A DNA stretch of 64,000 nucleotides, from NCBI RefSeq assembly GCF_021155775.2, contig NC_060236.1:23574238-23638237 (forward strand). The letters are read 5' to 3'. The position numbers and the translations under genes are program-made. The notes under the pieces are model-generated. The model made no database searches and was not told the DNA's origin. It saw only the letters and a program-made list of their open reading frames with translations. Origin of the DNA: Neodiprion pinetum (taxonomy: Eukaryota; Arthropoda; Insecta; Hymenoptera; Diprionidae). Each line of letters begins with the position of its first letter. Positions within the stretch are counted from its first letter, which is position 1. Positions 13,301 to 26,800 of the stretch are shown here, piece after piece.

Positions 13301-15224
13301 AGGTACTGTTCGCAACTGTATCGAAACAAACTTCGCAGTTCCAGCAGTGAACAGGAGCCGCACCCCCATCAATGATGAGGTGACACTTTGGGCACCTTAG
13401 TTGTTTTTCTCTGAAAACACACCGGTTATATTTTTTCAAAGTGAAAACCTATTTTTACCCTTCAAGTGATCTGTTTTTTTTTTTTTTTCTTTGTTTTTTT
13501 TTTCCCCCAACCTTAGATTCAGTTCACGGTTCACCTGCATTCACGGGCTGCATGCTACGTTCCGATATCAAATGTCTGAGGAATTAGTGACGGAAAGAAG
13601 GTTGCGAGAATTAAGTCTTCGAACATTTATTCAACTTTCCGTACCTTTCACTCTACACCTCGGTCATCCTATATTTTTTTCTTCTTTGAGGTTTTCTTCA
13701 GCGAAATTCTGTAAGCCTTGAATGGACTTTACCGAACATATTTATTCAAGTTGGATCATATTATGCTTATCTGATTTTATTTCAATGGATTACCGCCGGA
13801 CAGCTTTTCAGAGCTTTTGCATGACTTGTTTGAATAGGTTTCCGGACCAGCAGAATATCGCAAATAACCAGAGTTCTTATGTTTCTCAACGTTCGCATTT
13901 CCAGCATGAGTTACTGCGCAGTCGTTTCGAGTGTACAATGAGAGTGCACTTTTGAAAAGGGCTGGGCAAGACTCAAAATGTACAAAGTAATGTGGATGAC
14001 TTTAAATCTGGAACGAATCTTCCAATCAAATTGTAAATCACTCATTGGAAACACACGACAAGAATAATGCAAATCCCAATGAGCGGCGATTTCGGAACTG
14101 GTACAAAAAGCCGGGATTCTTTTTACCCAAAATTTTATACCTCAAGTCCAGTAGTATTTTCCGTGCCAATGACTGGCACGTAGCAAGAAACTGTTTTCTA
14201 ACCATACATCAAAACCATCGGAATCCCACGAATTGTGTTTCCTCCGAATAGCTATTTGCCCCAAACCGAGATGTGAGGTTAGTTCGAACTTCAAACAACT
14301 CCGAATCACGCCTCCGTGACTCTGAGTGTCTTTGGACAAGTTAGACCGATCCCCTTAGCCTGTCGACCAAATCTGTGTAACTTTATACTTCCCTGAAAAT
14401 CAGTTTCTAATTGCATACCCGCACAGCTAGTGAGGAACAGCAGGACGCTTTGATCTGTAACATCTGACGTCCAGTGAATTCAATTGGTTTTAAGTTGATC
14501 AGCTCGTTTGTTCACACGGCATTCTACCCCCCAAAAATTTTTTGAGAAATTTCCAAGTTTTTACTGCGAGGCTGTACAAATTATTCATTCCTGATATTCC
14601 GGACGATTGAATCATCGTTTAACAAATTCGACAACTCTTAAAAGATTTGAATATCATAACACCAAACGGAAAGAGAAAAGTATCGGTAGAGTTTATAACT
14701 TCTGTAGCGAATGTATGGACGGTACTTTTTGGGAGTTAAGATCTACATAAATTGTAGAAAAAACTTACGAATCCGATAACAAGATTTGACTGGAAAAAAG
14801 TGATATCCGTATATTCACCACACAGATGTAAAACCTTCGTTACATTTTTTTTTTCCAAGTAGCCACTTCTTCACCAGAATACCAGTCATTTTCCTTGCGG
14901 AGGTTTCATCATTTTTCCAAACACTCGCAAGAACCATCAAATCATACACCGGATAAACTCGTCATAAATCGAATCCCATTAAAAGTATCCTAAACGACAA
15001 GCATCGAGTCAGCCATCGTGGGTGCGGGGCACACATGCCTTCCAACAATCGAGCATTAGGGCTAACTCGAATTTAAGGCGTTCCAATGCTGGCCGCGGAC
15101 TGTAACTTCCGGTTACCACGCAGCCCGGATCTGCCGTAACGATCTTAGCGTTGCGGAGTCCTTCCTTCCCCGTTTTTCATCCCCTTTCTCTCAGCTCTCC
15201 CCTTGCCCTCGAGGACTCGGCAAA
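10387..15224. other. Noncoding sequence with stop-poor GC patch
   Basis: The 12595-13440 patch is GC-richer and open in several frames on both strands; the longest is 159 codons (12595-13074), low-complexity in Ser and Arg, without domain or splice pattern. A small GTGCCA/TGGCAC hairpin lies at 14162-14180. Otherwise AT-rich with nothing recognised. Confidence 0.45.
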
Positions 15225-15347
15225 ATGGCGGTCGTCTCTCATCTCGGTGCGGAGACGAAAATTGCATTTATATTTTTGGTAACGGGCTCGTTACTCCGGA
15301 AGGAGCCTCGACGTCGCGTCGCGTCTGAGTCCTGCAGGTGCGGTTAG
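15225..15347 (+). other. Candidate small coding exon or smORF (unproven)
   Basis: An ATG in a good insect context (CAAAATGG) opens a 40-codon frame, MAVVSHLGAETKIAFIFLVTGSLL then an Arg-rich stretch. The hydrophobic run IAFIFLVTGSLL after a Lys would suit a signal peptide. A donor-like CAG/GTGCGG at 15337-15338 would end a first exon before the stop. It sits in a GC-rich island (about 15010-15460) that is unlike the surrounding DNA. No family is recognised, and a link to the dpr gene 21 kb downstream is speculation. Confidence 0.15.
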
Positions 15348-18300
15348 TTCTCGCCTCCCCCTGTCTCCCCCTCTCGTTTTCCCGCCGTTTGACGCTCTTC
15401 CACATCGCAGACCTCGGCGGCCATTAAGGAGAACACATTGCCGCGGCGTGCGGCCGAGTCTTTCGTGTTTTCTTCGTCCTGCTTTTCATTCTTTTTCGCT
15501 TTTCGGGTTTTCTTTCTTTCTTTTTTGTGTTTCCGTTTTTTTTCATTCGTTTTTATTCACCGCTTCATTCCCCTTGTTTGAGCTTTTTAAGCACTACTTA
15601 CGCTCGTACCTACGCCAACCTTTGACCCTCGAGCTTTGGCACATTCCCTGTGCTTTTAACGAGGGACTCTCGTGTTCCTAAAAGCAACCATCAACTCACC
15701 CAGCAAATTCATACGACTCGCACCCGTTTGCCGCAGATTCTTTCTTCTCTGTATGAGGAGAAATTCGATCACACGGTGCAAGGTTTTCAAATTAAAAAAA
15801 AAAATCGAGACACTGGGTAGAGAAACATGTCTTACCCACCTCGGGATGTTTTTTCGATTTTGGGCTATAATATTGAAAGTTTTCGACATTTTCATGTGAA
15901 ATTGGTATGATACGAAAGAGCGGTATTTACGTAACGAAACGGACTTCCGTTTGCTTCTGCAAACGACTTGATTTTTTTCATAGATAATTTGAGAAAAACA
16001 TCGAAATGTATACCAAGATAGAACACCGTCGTGTACCTTGAAACGCAAATACGTCAATTATTTTTTTGCGGCGATTAATTATTATTTCTGTCTAAAACTT
16101 TGTTCAAGGTAAGAAAGGTGATGATTTTTTTTTTCTTGTCCGAGTTACGAGATGCATGATCTTTATTCAGCCATATTTAGATTCTTATCAAGTATCTGTA
16201 TCGTATTATTGCCAAAATCGGTGTCATTTATTGGAGCTTTAAAAATCGACGGCAAAATCACAAAATAGTTGGTTTTCGATGCTCGATTCTTTAAATCACG
16301 TTACACGTCAAAACGACGAAGTAAATAACCAAAATTTAGCTTCGTAATTCGTTGTATCTGACTATTGATAGCAAAGTATCGCGTTTTTTTCAACTACCAT
16401 CACTACACATCGATATCGACGACACATTTCAAGGTACAATATTCGTCTAGATACAACACTTTCGCCTAATTAATTTCAATTCATATTTTCTGGTTATTCA
16501 GTTTATATATTTAATCTTTTCTTATTTCAATTTACTTTGGGGAATAATAAAAGAGCAGATACAGTCGGCTCGCAATATGCTTGAGGAGTTTTTCATGTTA
16601 CTCTTTCATTCATATTCCTCAAACGGACGAAAAGAGATTAACTTTCTCTTCGATAGTTTTTCTTCTACTTTCATCTGATTCATATTATTATTATTATTAT
16701 TATTATTATTTTAAAGCTCGTGATATCCTATAGTGAAATATTTTGCTCTTTGAAGGTGATGAAATACATTTTTCAATGAAAGATAGAACCATTTTGTAAT
16801 TTATTCTTCAAATGTACAAAAAATATGGAAACTGTAATATCGAAGTTGACCTGACTTTCGGTTACAATTAAAAATAAATGAGGCTTAAACATAGAGGAAT
16901 CCCATTTTGCACAGTACCGTTAACCCTCCATTCAAGTGGTAAAAAGTAGAAAAACAAAAATTAGGTGGATTTTGTTTGTCTGTAAACTTGGGACGGTTTT
17001 GTCGTCGAAAATCTATTCAAGAGCTTGAATTCAGGGAAATTTCGTTGTCAGCAGAAACCGATATCCGTTGATTGATTGATTGCATTTGGCTGTATAGAAC
17101 TGATGGAGTTTTTGTTTTTTTACCCAACATTATTGAGTTGATCGAAAAAATAATTGAAATCACCAAGATATATAATCGCGTAATCAAGATATAATTCAAC
17201 ATTCATCAAATCTATATTTGAACGAGAAAAATTATGAGCGTTACGTGCTTGAGATTTTAAAACCACTCCAACAGTGAAAATCTTAAAGGTTTCATATCAA
17301 AGGTTAAAGTATATCTTCGTTATATTTCTTGGCATTAATCATTCTCACGCAATTTAATTTTCCACTGGTAAAGACAGGTGATAATTTTTTCATTCTTCTC
17401 AAAAAACGTTTGGTAAGGGATTTTTCTGGGACACGAGATGCAACAGGATAATCTTCTGTATCAAATTTTTTCACTTAATAAATTCACTACAACTTATTAA
17501 AAACTTTGTTTCACTCGACTGGACAATTGATGATCTCTTATACATAATTCTGTAGGTTAAACGTTCGCTTATAGAAATTAATTAATTTTAAAACAGAAAG
17601 TCGGAGTTACTCTTTTTTTTTCTCAGGCATTCTTAATTTTGACGCTGAGAAAACGATGCCAATGATTTTTTCAAACTTCAACGCGTTCATTCGATGACAG
17701 TATCAGAGAACATTCTCTTTCAAATTTAAGTAGACGTCTACCGACTCTGCTCAATGTTTCAGGCTTACTGATAACTCACGACTATCAAATTGATCGATCC
17801 TTATTCAATTTCGTTTACTTTCGGTCCTTCATTCGCCTCATTCCGACAATGATCCTACAAAATTTCCTTACTTCTCCAATCAAAAATCCATCAGCCTAAA
17901 AGACTATCCGTTAGAACGAGCGTTGCAAAACGAGTGTATAATGAACACCAATCGCGTCAATACCGCGTGAAGATAAATCGCTAGTTGGAGAAGATCGTCG
18001 GGATGATACGACAACGATGGAGGGAACTGATCCTTTTTTTATTGACTGATCGAACGAAAAAGTGACACCGAGACTTTCGGTGGACGGAAAATCGCGAAAT
18101 GAGATCAAAGAATCTGCTAATTGCTTGGCAAAAAGCAAAGGGGAAGCCGGTGATCCCCGTTCGTCCTTTCTCAAGACGGACTACGGGGATTCACAGAAAG
18201 GATCTGAAGAACGTTTCCTCCCGTCGTTTGTCCGGATCCTGACCAAGCGCATGGCTGTTTAACCGGACGTGGATTCGTCCTCTTGTTCTTTTTCCATATT

Positions 18301-19937
18301 TTTTTATTTTTCTTTTTCTTTTTCTTCTTTCTTTTTTTCTCTTCGCTAGCAGCGGGGAGGATTTGTTGCCGAAAGTATACAGTCGAACCTGATCTGGCGC
18401 GATGATATTGGCTTATACAGCCAAGCACGGGTTGCCAGAATCCGAGCTCATCCTTGCTCCGAATCCTTGACGTTTAGCTTGTGAAATGCCTTGAGTGGCA
18501 CTAACAAGCTGAACTTGAATTACAGGAATTCTCATCGCAGTTTGATTCGGGAAAACGATCCATGTCGGATAGACTGGGAAAACAAGGATGCTGAATATTG
18601 AACATTGTGGAAAGTATGAAACGTCGAGTAGTCCGTTTCAGCAGAAAAAATTACCGAGAAACTCGAGCGTGGTTGAAAAAATTTTTATCCAAAAGTTTGA
18701 ACGAGCTTTTTTACCGAAGGGGAATGACCAAAGCACCGACATCGAATCATTAGAGTGAATGATAGGGATTATGGGGAATAAGCTCGTATACATTCGTGTT
18801 TAGTTTATTTCCTGTATCTGTGGTGGTTTTAGCATACAAACGCGTAATTGAAAACACGGTGCGGTGTCTTATTCAGAAGAGCTTAACACTGGCTTAATTA
18901 TCGCGTCACTCAATGTAGGCAGCTCGTAGTTAGCTCAAGGAATACCCGCAAACTGTTGAAAACAGTACATAATCCACATATCCAGTTGCGTAATTGAGTC
19001 TCCTGCTCCAAACTCCAGTAAAAGCTCCGTAAAGATTATCCAATTTGATCGAAGTATCTACGCAATGTGCAAGCTGTAGAATTTTGTTCTTTGAGGAGAT
19101 TGATTGGCTGAAAATCGATACCAGTATACCAGTTCGATTTCGCTTTATAACGGTTGATTTTGTTTAGAAAATCATTTTCTACAAACATATTAAATTAATT
19201 TTACGCATCAGGTTGGTAGCGTTAAATTTTTAATTTTACCACGTTGCCCTTATATTGATTAAAATCAACGTATGTTAATATTGGATAAATTACTGAAAGA
19301 AAAAACTGAATCTTTTCATTGACTTTATGGAAAATAATCTTCCGATTGTGAGTGAAATGAAACCGAACGATTCTACTACATTTTTTTAAGCTATGTGAAA
19401 CGGTCTGAAATGAAGTATCGATATAACAGATATAGTTGTTTATAATTCGAAAATTTTATATTTTTTGTGTTTTTAAAAGTCTCCGTAGCTTGAAAATATA
19501 ACAAGTACATGGAATACTATGGAATGTACGATTATCAATTAATAAAATTAATACCAACTTCTGGCCAAACGACCCTTTGAATTGTTGTCGAATTTCGTTT
19601 CTATCGTCTACAAAAGCCGTCGTTTTATTTACAGTCGTTCATTTTGTCAGTTTATCACATTGAAAAATGTCGCCTTTTCTGGCACTTTTCCTTTCCATTC
19701 TCATCTCAATTGTACCAGAAATTTTTGTATCACCTTAAATATATTTTTTAAGCGTGATAATAAAAACCTTGATTAACAAATCCGAGCTTTCGAGGCAGAA
19801 AGAAAATTACGATTACGAAAAAATTGATAATTGAGTCAAAAAAAAAAAAAGATATAAAACAAAATACGATTAGCGGGTCAGATTTATTCAGGCGTTGAAG
19901 TTGACGTTGAAAATTCATCACAAAAGAAAATTCATAC
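15348..19937. other. Noncoding sequence
   Basis: The GC-rich island around 15.1-15.5 kb gives way to AT-rich DNA with the ATT microsatellite. Opposed frames at 15656-16057 and 17911-18262 show no family. Nothing else seen. Confidence 0.45.
16684..16710 (+). repeat. (ATT)n microsatellite
   Basis: Nine perfect trinucleotide units in AT-rich noncoding DNA. Confidence 0.95.
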
Positions 19938-20366
19938 ACTGAGAGAAATTTTTAGTTCCGGTTACCGAGTCCTCAACTATTTTCATTTTTTACCAAAATC
20001 GAAGAATATAGTTCTAGGTAGACAATGAAAATTAGTTTTCTAGCCGTTACCAGAAAGCTTAGTATCCGTCAATATTCTTTCTCATTACGATCAATGTTAC
20101 TTTATTTTCTTGTAACTGTTGCGAAAATTTAATTCTCGTGCAACAATAAATCGACGTTAAAGCCTTATTTAACTAAAAAAGTAGAGTAAACCTCAGAAAC
20201 TGATTTTGCGTTGCAATAACCAAAAAAGGATCGACGATGGCGCAAAATGGTTAGGCGTACCTCGTTTCTCGTAATTCCAACGATATTCAAACAGTTTTTT
20301 TTTTTTTAACCATAACTGTTTTACTGAATTTTTCTAGTTACTGTAACAAATGAAATATTTCTCAGT
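19938..20366 (-). mobile_element. Family 1 MITE, copy C (inverted)
   Basis: Reverse-complement copy of the family seen at 3421 and 6059, 429 bp. The ends are ACTGAGAGAAATTTTTAG and ATATTTCTCAGT, forming the terminal inverted repeat. On the minus strand it reads through TTCAGTAAAACAGTTATG and the GTTGCACGAGAATTAAATTT block. It is full length and carries an extended T-run near 20296-20307. Confidence 0.8.
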
Positions 20367-22626
20367 GTGTATTCTTCGAACATGGTATAAGTTACGTTCT
20401 TCGGCGTGGATTGAAGGGTTGAAAGTATCAGGTAACAAGGAGCGATCGAATATCCCAGAACGTTGTCAAATCTGGTTATAATCCGGCAGACAAAGCGAGC
20501 ATCTCCAGCTCCTCTATACATGGTCCAAACCCTCCTTCCTCGATCCACTTCGACTCCATCCACATCCATCCATTTTCTCATCTTATTAAACGTCTGCCGT
20601 ATTCGCTCACTTTTATCCTCGAACGTAACCCTCGTCTCTCGTACCTCTTCACCCCCCTCCCCTTCCCATCACACCTCTTTCTTTCCACCTTGTACGTTTA
20701 TTCTCCTCTCGCAGAGTGCGTATCGCCAATTTTCTCGAAAAAGATTCGATGAATTTCCAAACGGCCCTCGGCAAGATGACGGCTAAAGCTTCCTCTCGGA
20801 TATTGTATTGCTCCTCCTCCTCCCCCATTCACGGCACCGCCAACCTCCCCACGTATCTATTCCTGCCAGGAGATATAAATACGCCCGTCTAATTAGTTAT
20901 ATTACGCTGTCTACAATTCCTGAATTTTTCTTCATTTTTGTTGAAACACTTTGAGCCAAACCAGACCGATATGAAATTTCTCTCTCATTATCCCGGTTGC
21001 TCTTCTACCTCGGGGCTGTATTTTTTTCTTCAATTTATCGACTTTTCTCTCGTCATATCAGGAACATTTCATCTTTCGGTTATGAAACATGGTCCTGCAA
21101 CCGAGAATCTTTGAAGGATTATTATACCTTCTTTTTTCAATTTAAAATGAAAAGAAAATCAACCCAGAGTAATTCACGGTGTTTTCACATTTTTTCGTTG
21201 AAAGAAACAAAAAAGTTAGAAATATTCTTACCAAAACACCATTCGCATCACTGATTTATCTCAGTAAAAACTTTTGCGTTATAAAATTTCGCTGAAAGCC
21301 TCAACGAGCTAAATATATATCCCGAAGTATTATACACCAGCTTTCATCGCTGAATTTCCGTGAATTTCATCAAGCCTTTCTCGTCGGCAAGTAAGTGAGA
21401 TGAAATTCCTTTTTATCTTCCCTTCGAAGATTTTTCCTGCCTGCAGGCGCTCTTGTGAAACATTTTTTCTCGTCGTTTTTTTTTTTTTTAGTCTCTTCCT
21501 TTTTCAATTCTTGTGCGAAGAATGTGAAAATTGTCGTGACGAGAATTTTCAACCTTATTGAACATATATTGTGAACTCTTGAAGTATATTCTTTAATATT
21601 TAAAGACCTGAATATATTTTCTAAAGAAATATTCGAAATTCACACGAGGTTCTTGATGGTCATGCGGAAAATTACCTTGACCATAAACTTTTCTGAGCCT
21701 AGTACTGACTGCTGGTTGTGAGATTGGTATTAATGTTGTAAAATAAGCAACAACAATTCCTTCAAATGAAAATAAAATGACACTTGGTCTTGGAATTGTT
21801 AAAATCTAGAAATTATCACAAACTTGCGTCGTTTATTTGTGCAGTGTTAAAAATTGTCTTGTACAGATTTAGCGTATTTCAAACTCCGTACGAGCCCACG
21901 GAAATTTTACCCCGCGGCTCGTAAGAATTCCCACGAATCTCACCAAAAATATGAAAATTTCCCGCAAACTAATAATCCAAACCGATACAAATGTTCCGAA
22001 CGAAGAAAATTGTTGGTTTTTTTTTGTTGTTGTAGAACGTGTGCGTAAATTTCACACCGAAACTACCCTAAATATTGAACAATGCGAAACGAGTGGAAAA
22101 ATTTTCGAATCACGTTATTCTGAAAGACACCGAGAACCAAACTTGCAATTCGCGTATCACTGACCCTGTAATTCGACAAGATACTTGGCATATTTGCAAA
22201 TAAGGGGTGAAACGGTGGTCCGGGGATAAGCGAAGCACGTGTTTGTACGCTCAGGGATGCTTCTCGTTGACAATATATTCGTACAGAAACGGTGGATTAA
22301 GCGACATTTTCGACGCATCGTCACAAGGCTCCATTTAGTCCAGACTCGCCCCTGGGATTCGGCCTCACCGCCTCTACGCCAAACATGCAGGGTGTTTACC
22401 GAGGGCGAAATATCTCGTCAAAGACCGGATCATAATCCAAGGATACCCCGAGGGTTCGGCGTACCTGTTACCAGAATCCAGCAACCATGGATCGGGGAAA
22501 GCTGACCGCCCGTAACGCGATACGGTCGATGTGTAACCCACCCTCTACCAACAACGGTTAGTGTTACAAAACCGTTCGCTTCTGGGTAAGCGGGCATTCG
22601 TCTCCTTGGTACATCGATGAGGGTGG
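20367..22626. other. Noncoding sequence
   Basis: A C/T-rich stretch at 20520-20850 yields a Ser/Pro-rich frame of 107 codons (20463-20786) typical of low-complexity pyrimidine DNA. No domain, no exon pattern. Confidence 0.45.
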
Positions 22627-23270
22627 GGGTGGGGGGCGAAATTCCGAAAAGCCAAAAAGTCGATAAACGATCGTTGTACCGAAATCGGGATTTTCGATAA
22701 ATCATCCAGTAGAATAAACGTATTCCCGAAAGTTCACTGGACCGAATGCTCTTTTATCCAAAACAGTATTTTCATAACGCAGCGCAGAGTATGAAGATTA
22801 GAAAAATGAAAGTTACGAAATTAAAAATCGATAACGGCTAATACTTCGAACAGCCTAAAAATGAAAATTCAGAAGGAGCAAAATTTCGCAATCTGCAAAA
22901 CGCAAAAGGATCAGAATCCCGAAAGGACGAAATGCCGAATCTCTTGAAGATTCCGAATTTGTGAACTTCGGTGGTCAGTCGTTGTTGATAAATCCGGATT
23001 CGTGAATTTTCGGAAAAGTCACGAGTGTCTGACATTTGAAAAGTCAACTTTTGACTGTTCCGTATTTTCGCAAATCAATATTTGTTATTTCGCAAACTTA
23101 TCCTTCCTAAAAAAAAAAATAAAAAATTCCGTACAAATTAATTATACATTTTGGTGATCTTAATTTTCATTTTTCTACAAGACAACTTCCCGTTTCCAAC
23201 TGTCGGTAATTTGACTTTCGGTATTTTGTCCCGTCGACTTTTTGGTCTTTCGTATTTTTGTACCCCACCC
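22627..23270. mobile_element. Inverted-repeat element with GGGGTGGGG...CCAAAAAGTCGA ends
   Basis: The left arm (22627-22663) and the reverse complement of the right arm (23234-23270) align over about 37 bases: a G-rich start, then AAATTCCGAAAAGCC-like sequence, then an identical CCAAAAAGTCGA. The 644-bp interior is unusually rich in CCGAA/TTCGG words (for example 22900-22960) and has no long frame. It fits a nonautonomous DNA transposon. Confidence 0.5.
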
Positions 23271-23593
23271 ATTGGCCGACGATTACTACATCGGTGTGCT
23301 GACGACATTCACAAAAGTTTTAAGTTAGCCTTTGTTCGTTCTTTTTCGATACAAATCCCAAGAAAATGTCATTCGTAACCTAGCCACAAGCAAAAATTTT
23401 TGAATTTGTTTACCGGCGTGATTTGTGCTTTCAATTGTAATCCGAAGCTAGTCAACACTCGAAATAACGTTAAGCAGGGTCCAAATTTTTTATTCACCAA
23501 ATTAACGATTCATCAAAATTCTGAAACTTTCAAATACCGAAGGCCGTTATTACGAATGAGATGAATGCAAAAGATTCATAGAACAGCACTCAT

Positions 23594-23805
23594 CGGGGGG
23601 CGAAAATTCCAAATTGCCGAAATTCAAATCAACCGCATTGTGCAGAACTTCATCTGCCTAGATAGTCAAGATTCCTATAGGTTCGAGTATCTGTACTACC
23701 GAGTCTACAGGGTCAATATTACGGATAGTTCAAACTTCTAAAGGTCCAGAGTTCTACTGTTTAGAAATTTCGGACGGTCCGCAATTCGGAACGGGCACCT
23801 AATAA
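23594..23805 (+). repeat. Relative of the 22627 element
   Basis: It begins with GGGGGGCGAAAATTCCAAATTGCC, matching the left arm at 22631 (GGGGGGCGAAATTCCG) apart from small changes, and keeps the same word style to about 23800, ending near the palindromic CGGACGGTCCG. No right arm is seen. Probably a partial copy of the same family. Confidence 0.35.
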
Positions 23806-26800
23806 ATTGCGAAAACTTTCTTTCAAGCCGTTGTGGAGATTACCCGACAGAAGCACTGATAAACATATTGTTAGTAATGTTCCATACTTCAATCAGAACG
23901 GATCTTTTAACATTTGGATTAATTAGATTTGACAGTTCGCCAGAATTTTGAGTTTCCGACATCTGGACCGATAACTTTACACGTGATTGCCTTTTTCAGT
24001 GAATCTTTCAAAAAACCAATTGTTTAGTTTCAAATTAGCTTAGAAGCTGTAAAAGTAACAAAATTACAATTAATTCTTGTTAATTAAATTGATTTGGTCC
24101 TTCACCGAAAATTGTTTTACTTGTCGTAAACTGTACTTTGTTTTTCTCGTTTATGGATAAATCGATAAGTTGAAATCAATGGCGAATAAATTAAAATTCA
24201 TGATTGAATATGAAATGTATAACAAAAGTTTCATACTTCACCATTGTATTTTATTCCTAGCACGATACGTTTAAACTGTGCGAATATTAGTGTTACTGTC
24301 AACTTTTAACTAGGGTGAAAAAATCGTTGTACAATTTTTGCAAGTCGAAGTTAGCGAAGAAGCACATGAGTAAATTATTTCATATGCAAAACCTGACGAA
24401 GAAATAAATATTTTGTATAAATAATAATACTGTAAATGATATGGATGGTCTGGTAGATCGCACTCGGGCATTGTCATCTACATAAAGACAGTTCGGTATT
24501 CCTTTTTCTCATTTTATCCGTTTGTTTACTGCGTATAAAGTTCGATGAACTTTGTTTACAAACTATAAGTTTAAATGAAAGTGTCTCAGATTAAATAACC
24601 TACATTCTGATGTTAATTGAAAAGTTTCATCCAAGCGAAGATTGGAATTGTGATAGAAATTCATTGTACCCGTGGCGAGTTTCTGCGATCTTTGTAACGC
24701 GCGTATACACAGGGTGATCTTGCACAAAACCTCGAAATCGATCACGGCTCGTCTGTTCTAGCAAAATTCCATTTCTCATCAGCCAATGAAATCGGCATTA
24801 ATTACACGGTAGCGACTCGTGAAACCTTTATTTCGCCTTATCTTGCTCACGTTGGTTAAAGTGACGAGTGTTTCAATCAGCTGAACAAGGGACGAACTCC
24901 TGAGCCAACCGACTTAAACCCATTACTGATACAATTGAAAATAGTCACCCTGTATTCATCGTGTCTCTGCGCAGTGTATATAAAACAACTGCGATACGGA
25001 ATACGTGAAATGACTGTGGAAAGTTGAGATCGGGCAGGAAAGGGAATTAAGGCGCAAACCGGGAAATTGCGTGTCTTCCGTAGATTAACACTACTCGCTT
25101 CGCTTCGAGCCGAGTTTACAGCGATTTGACTCACTGGTAAATTGATTTAATTACCGTCTAGACTAGTCGGCTCGGTCTGACGCATTGCCGCCCTTTGCCC
25201 TCCGCGCCCTTCGCATAATGTAAGAACTACCAACTATCGTCAAGGTACATCACCGATTTCTAACCCTCGCCCTAAACTGCCCGGAACCGGGGAGAGATCT
25301 CTCAGCGAATGAACGATCGCGTCAAACTTCCGAATTTCCTTAAATGTGTTCGGGCACCTTCCATGATACACATGTATAATTCCATCCGCCGTACGGCTGG
25401 CAACATCTGTAAGTAGGAAAGATATTTCTTCCCTAATTGGTTTTCAAATGGCGAACATTCCAATGGTCTTCGATATGTAATGGTCTGTCGATTGTGATCT
25501 GAGAACATTATATTATCATGCGATTTACAGATCTCTTACAAATCCATGGTTATCCCTCAGCTCGAATGATACCGGTAAGGTACCATCCATACTTTCCATC
25601 GATCTCCCGAATCAGCATTAAAAGTATTCACTTGTTTGTTTATGAGTCCAGTCTCTTATGACCCTTCATCCATGCTTTACGTCAGATAACATAAATGGGA
25701 GACAACTCGTGGCGACGAATCCTTCATCAAGAAAAAAAAAAAAAATAGAACTCGGTGCAGCATTTATCCTTACAGAAATATCCTATTGGATATGCCGAGC
25801 AGAAAGGAACACGCGAGTCGTGAAATTGACGGTCGCTATTCGATACGATCTGAAAAGCATGGTTCAATTCTTTATTCAATCTTGTCGATCGGTGCGCGTG
25901 AATCGAAAGAGTGCTGATGATACTTGAATGCTTGCTCCCTCTTTTATCCCTAGATATAGGTTATGGATTTCACGTATTGATTCACCCGTAATGGTTCGCC
26001 ATTTCCGAAGACATACGTTTGCTGATTACAAGTATAGGTAATTTTGTCTCTTCTCATTTTGATATCAGGTATACGTGTCACAGTGTGTAACATTTTGGAA
26101 TCACTGGTAGCTGAACTAGTCCGATATGTACGAAGTACACCGTTGAAAGTGGCGCTAATAGAGAATAAAGAAAAAGCGTGTTTAGTGCGTATCATTCCAT
26201 TAGAATAAATCCACCCACAGCAACATTAACGAATCGTGAATATATCTACGCCTGAATATAAAGGCTGTAGTGAAGCACTTCTGATTTCTTAGCAAGATTA
26301 AGAGTAATGCGAATCTGAGTAGGTGAAATAAAGAATAATAAGTATCCGAAATACCGCTGAATAATAGCTGTGAATTGAAGCAAAAGTTGGTGTGTCGGTG
26401 AAGTGAAATTATCGCTTGATACGCCTTTTGACATTTCCCTGACTCGGCCGCATTAGGCTTCATTCGAGCAACCAGATTAGACGTCGCATCAACGAGCCAA
26501 GCACCGGTGGCTTGGTGAATTTACTCCGTTTCGGGTTTCAAAGTGGCGTGTTACGGCGATAGTATCAAAGCCGTCAAACAGCGGCTGGAATACCTGACAA
26601 ATTCCCGGAGTCGAGGGCAAGCGCGTACATCATCCACTTCAGGAATCGCGCAGTGCCAGGTCGATTCCGGAAGGCAGGACGAAGAGTGATGAACCGTCTG
26701 TCCGTTGGACGAAACGGAAACGAGGAGTAAGACAAAGAGAGGATGAGTGAGGGTTGGAAAGACGAATGCGGAGGGCAGTCTTCTCTGGTCTGGGGTCGAT

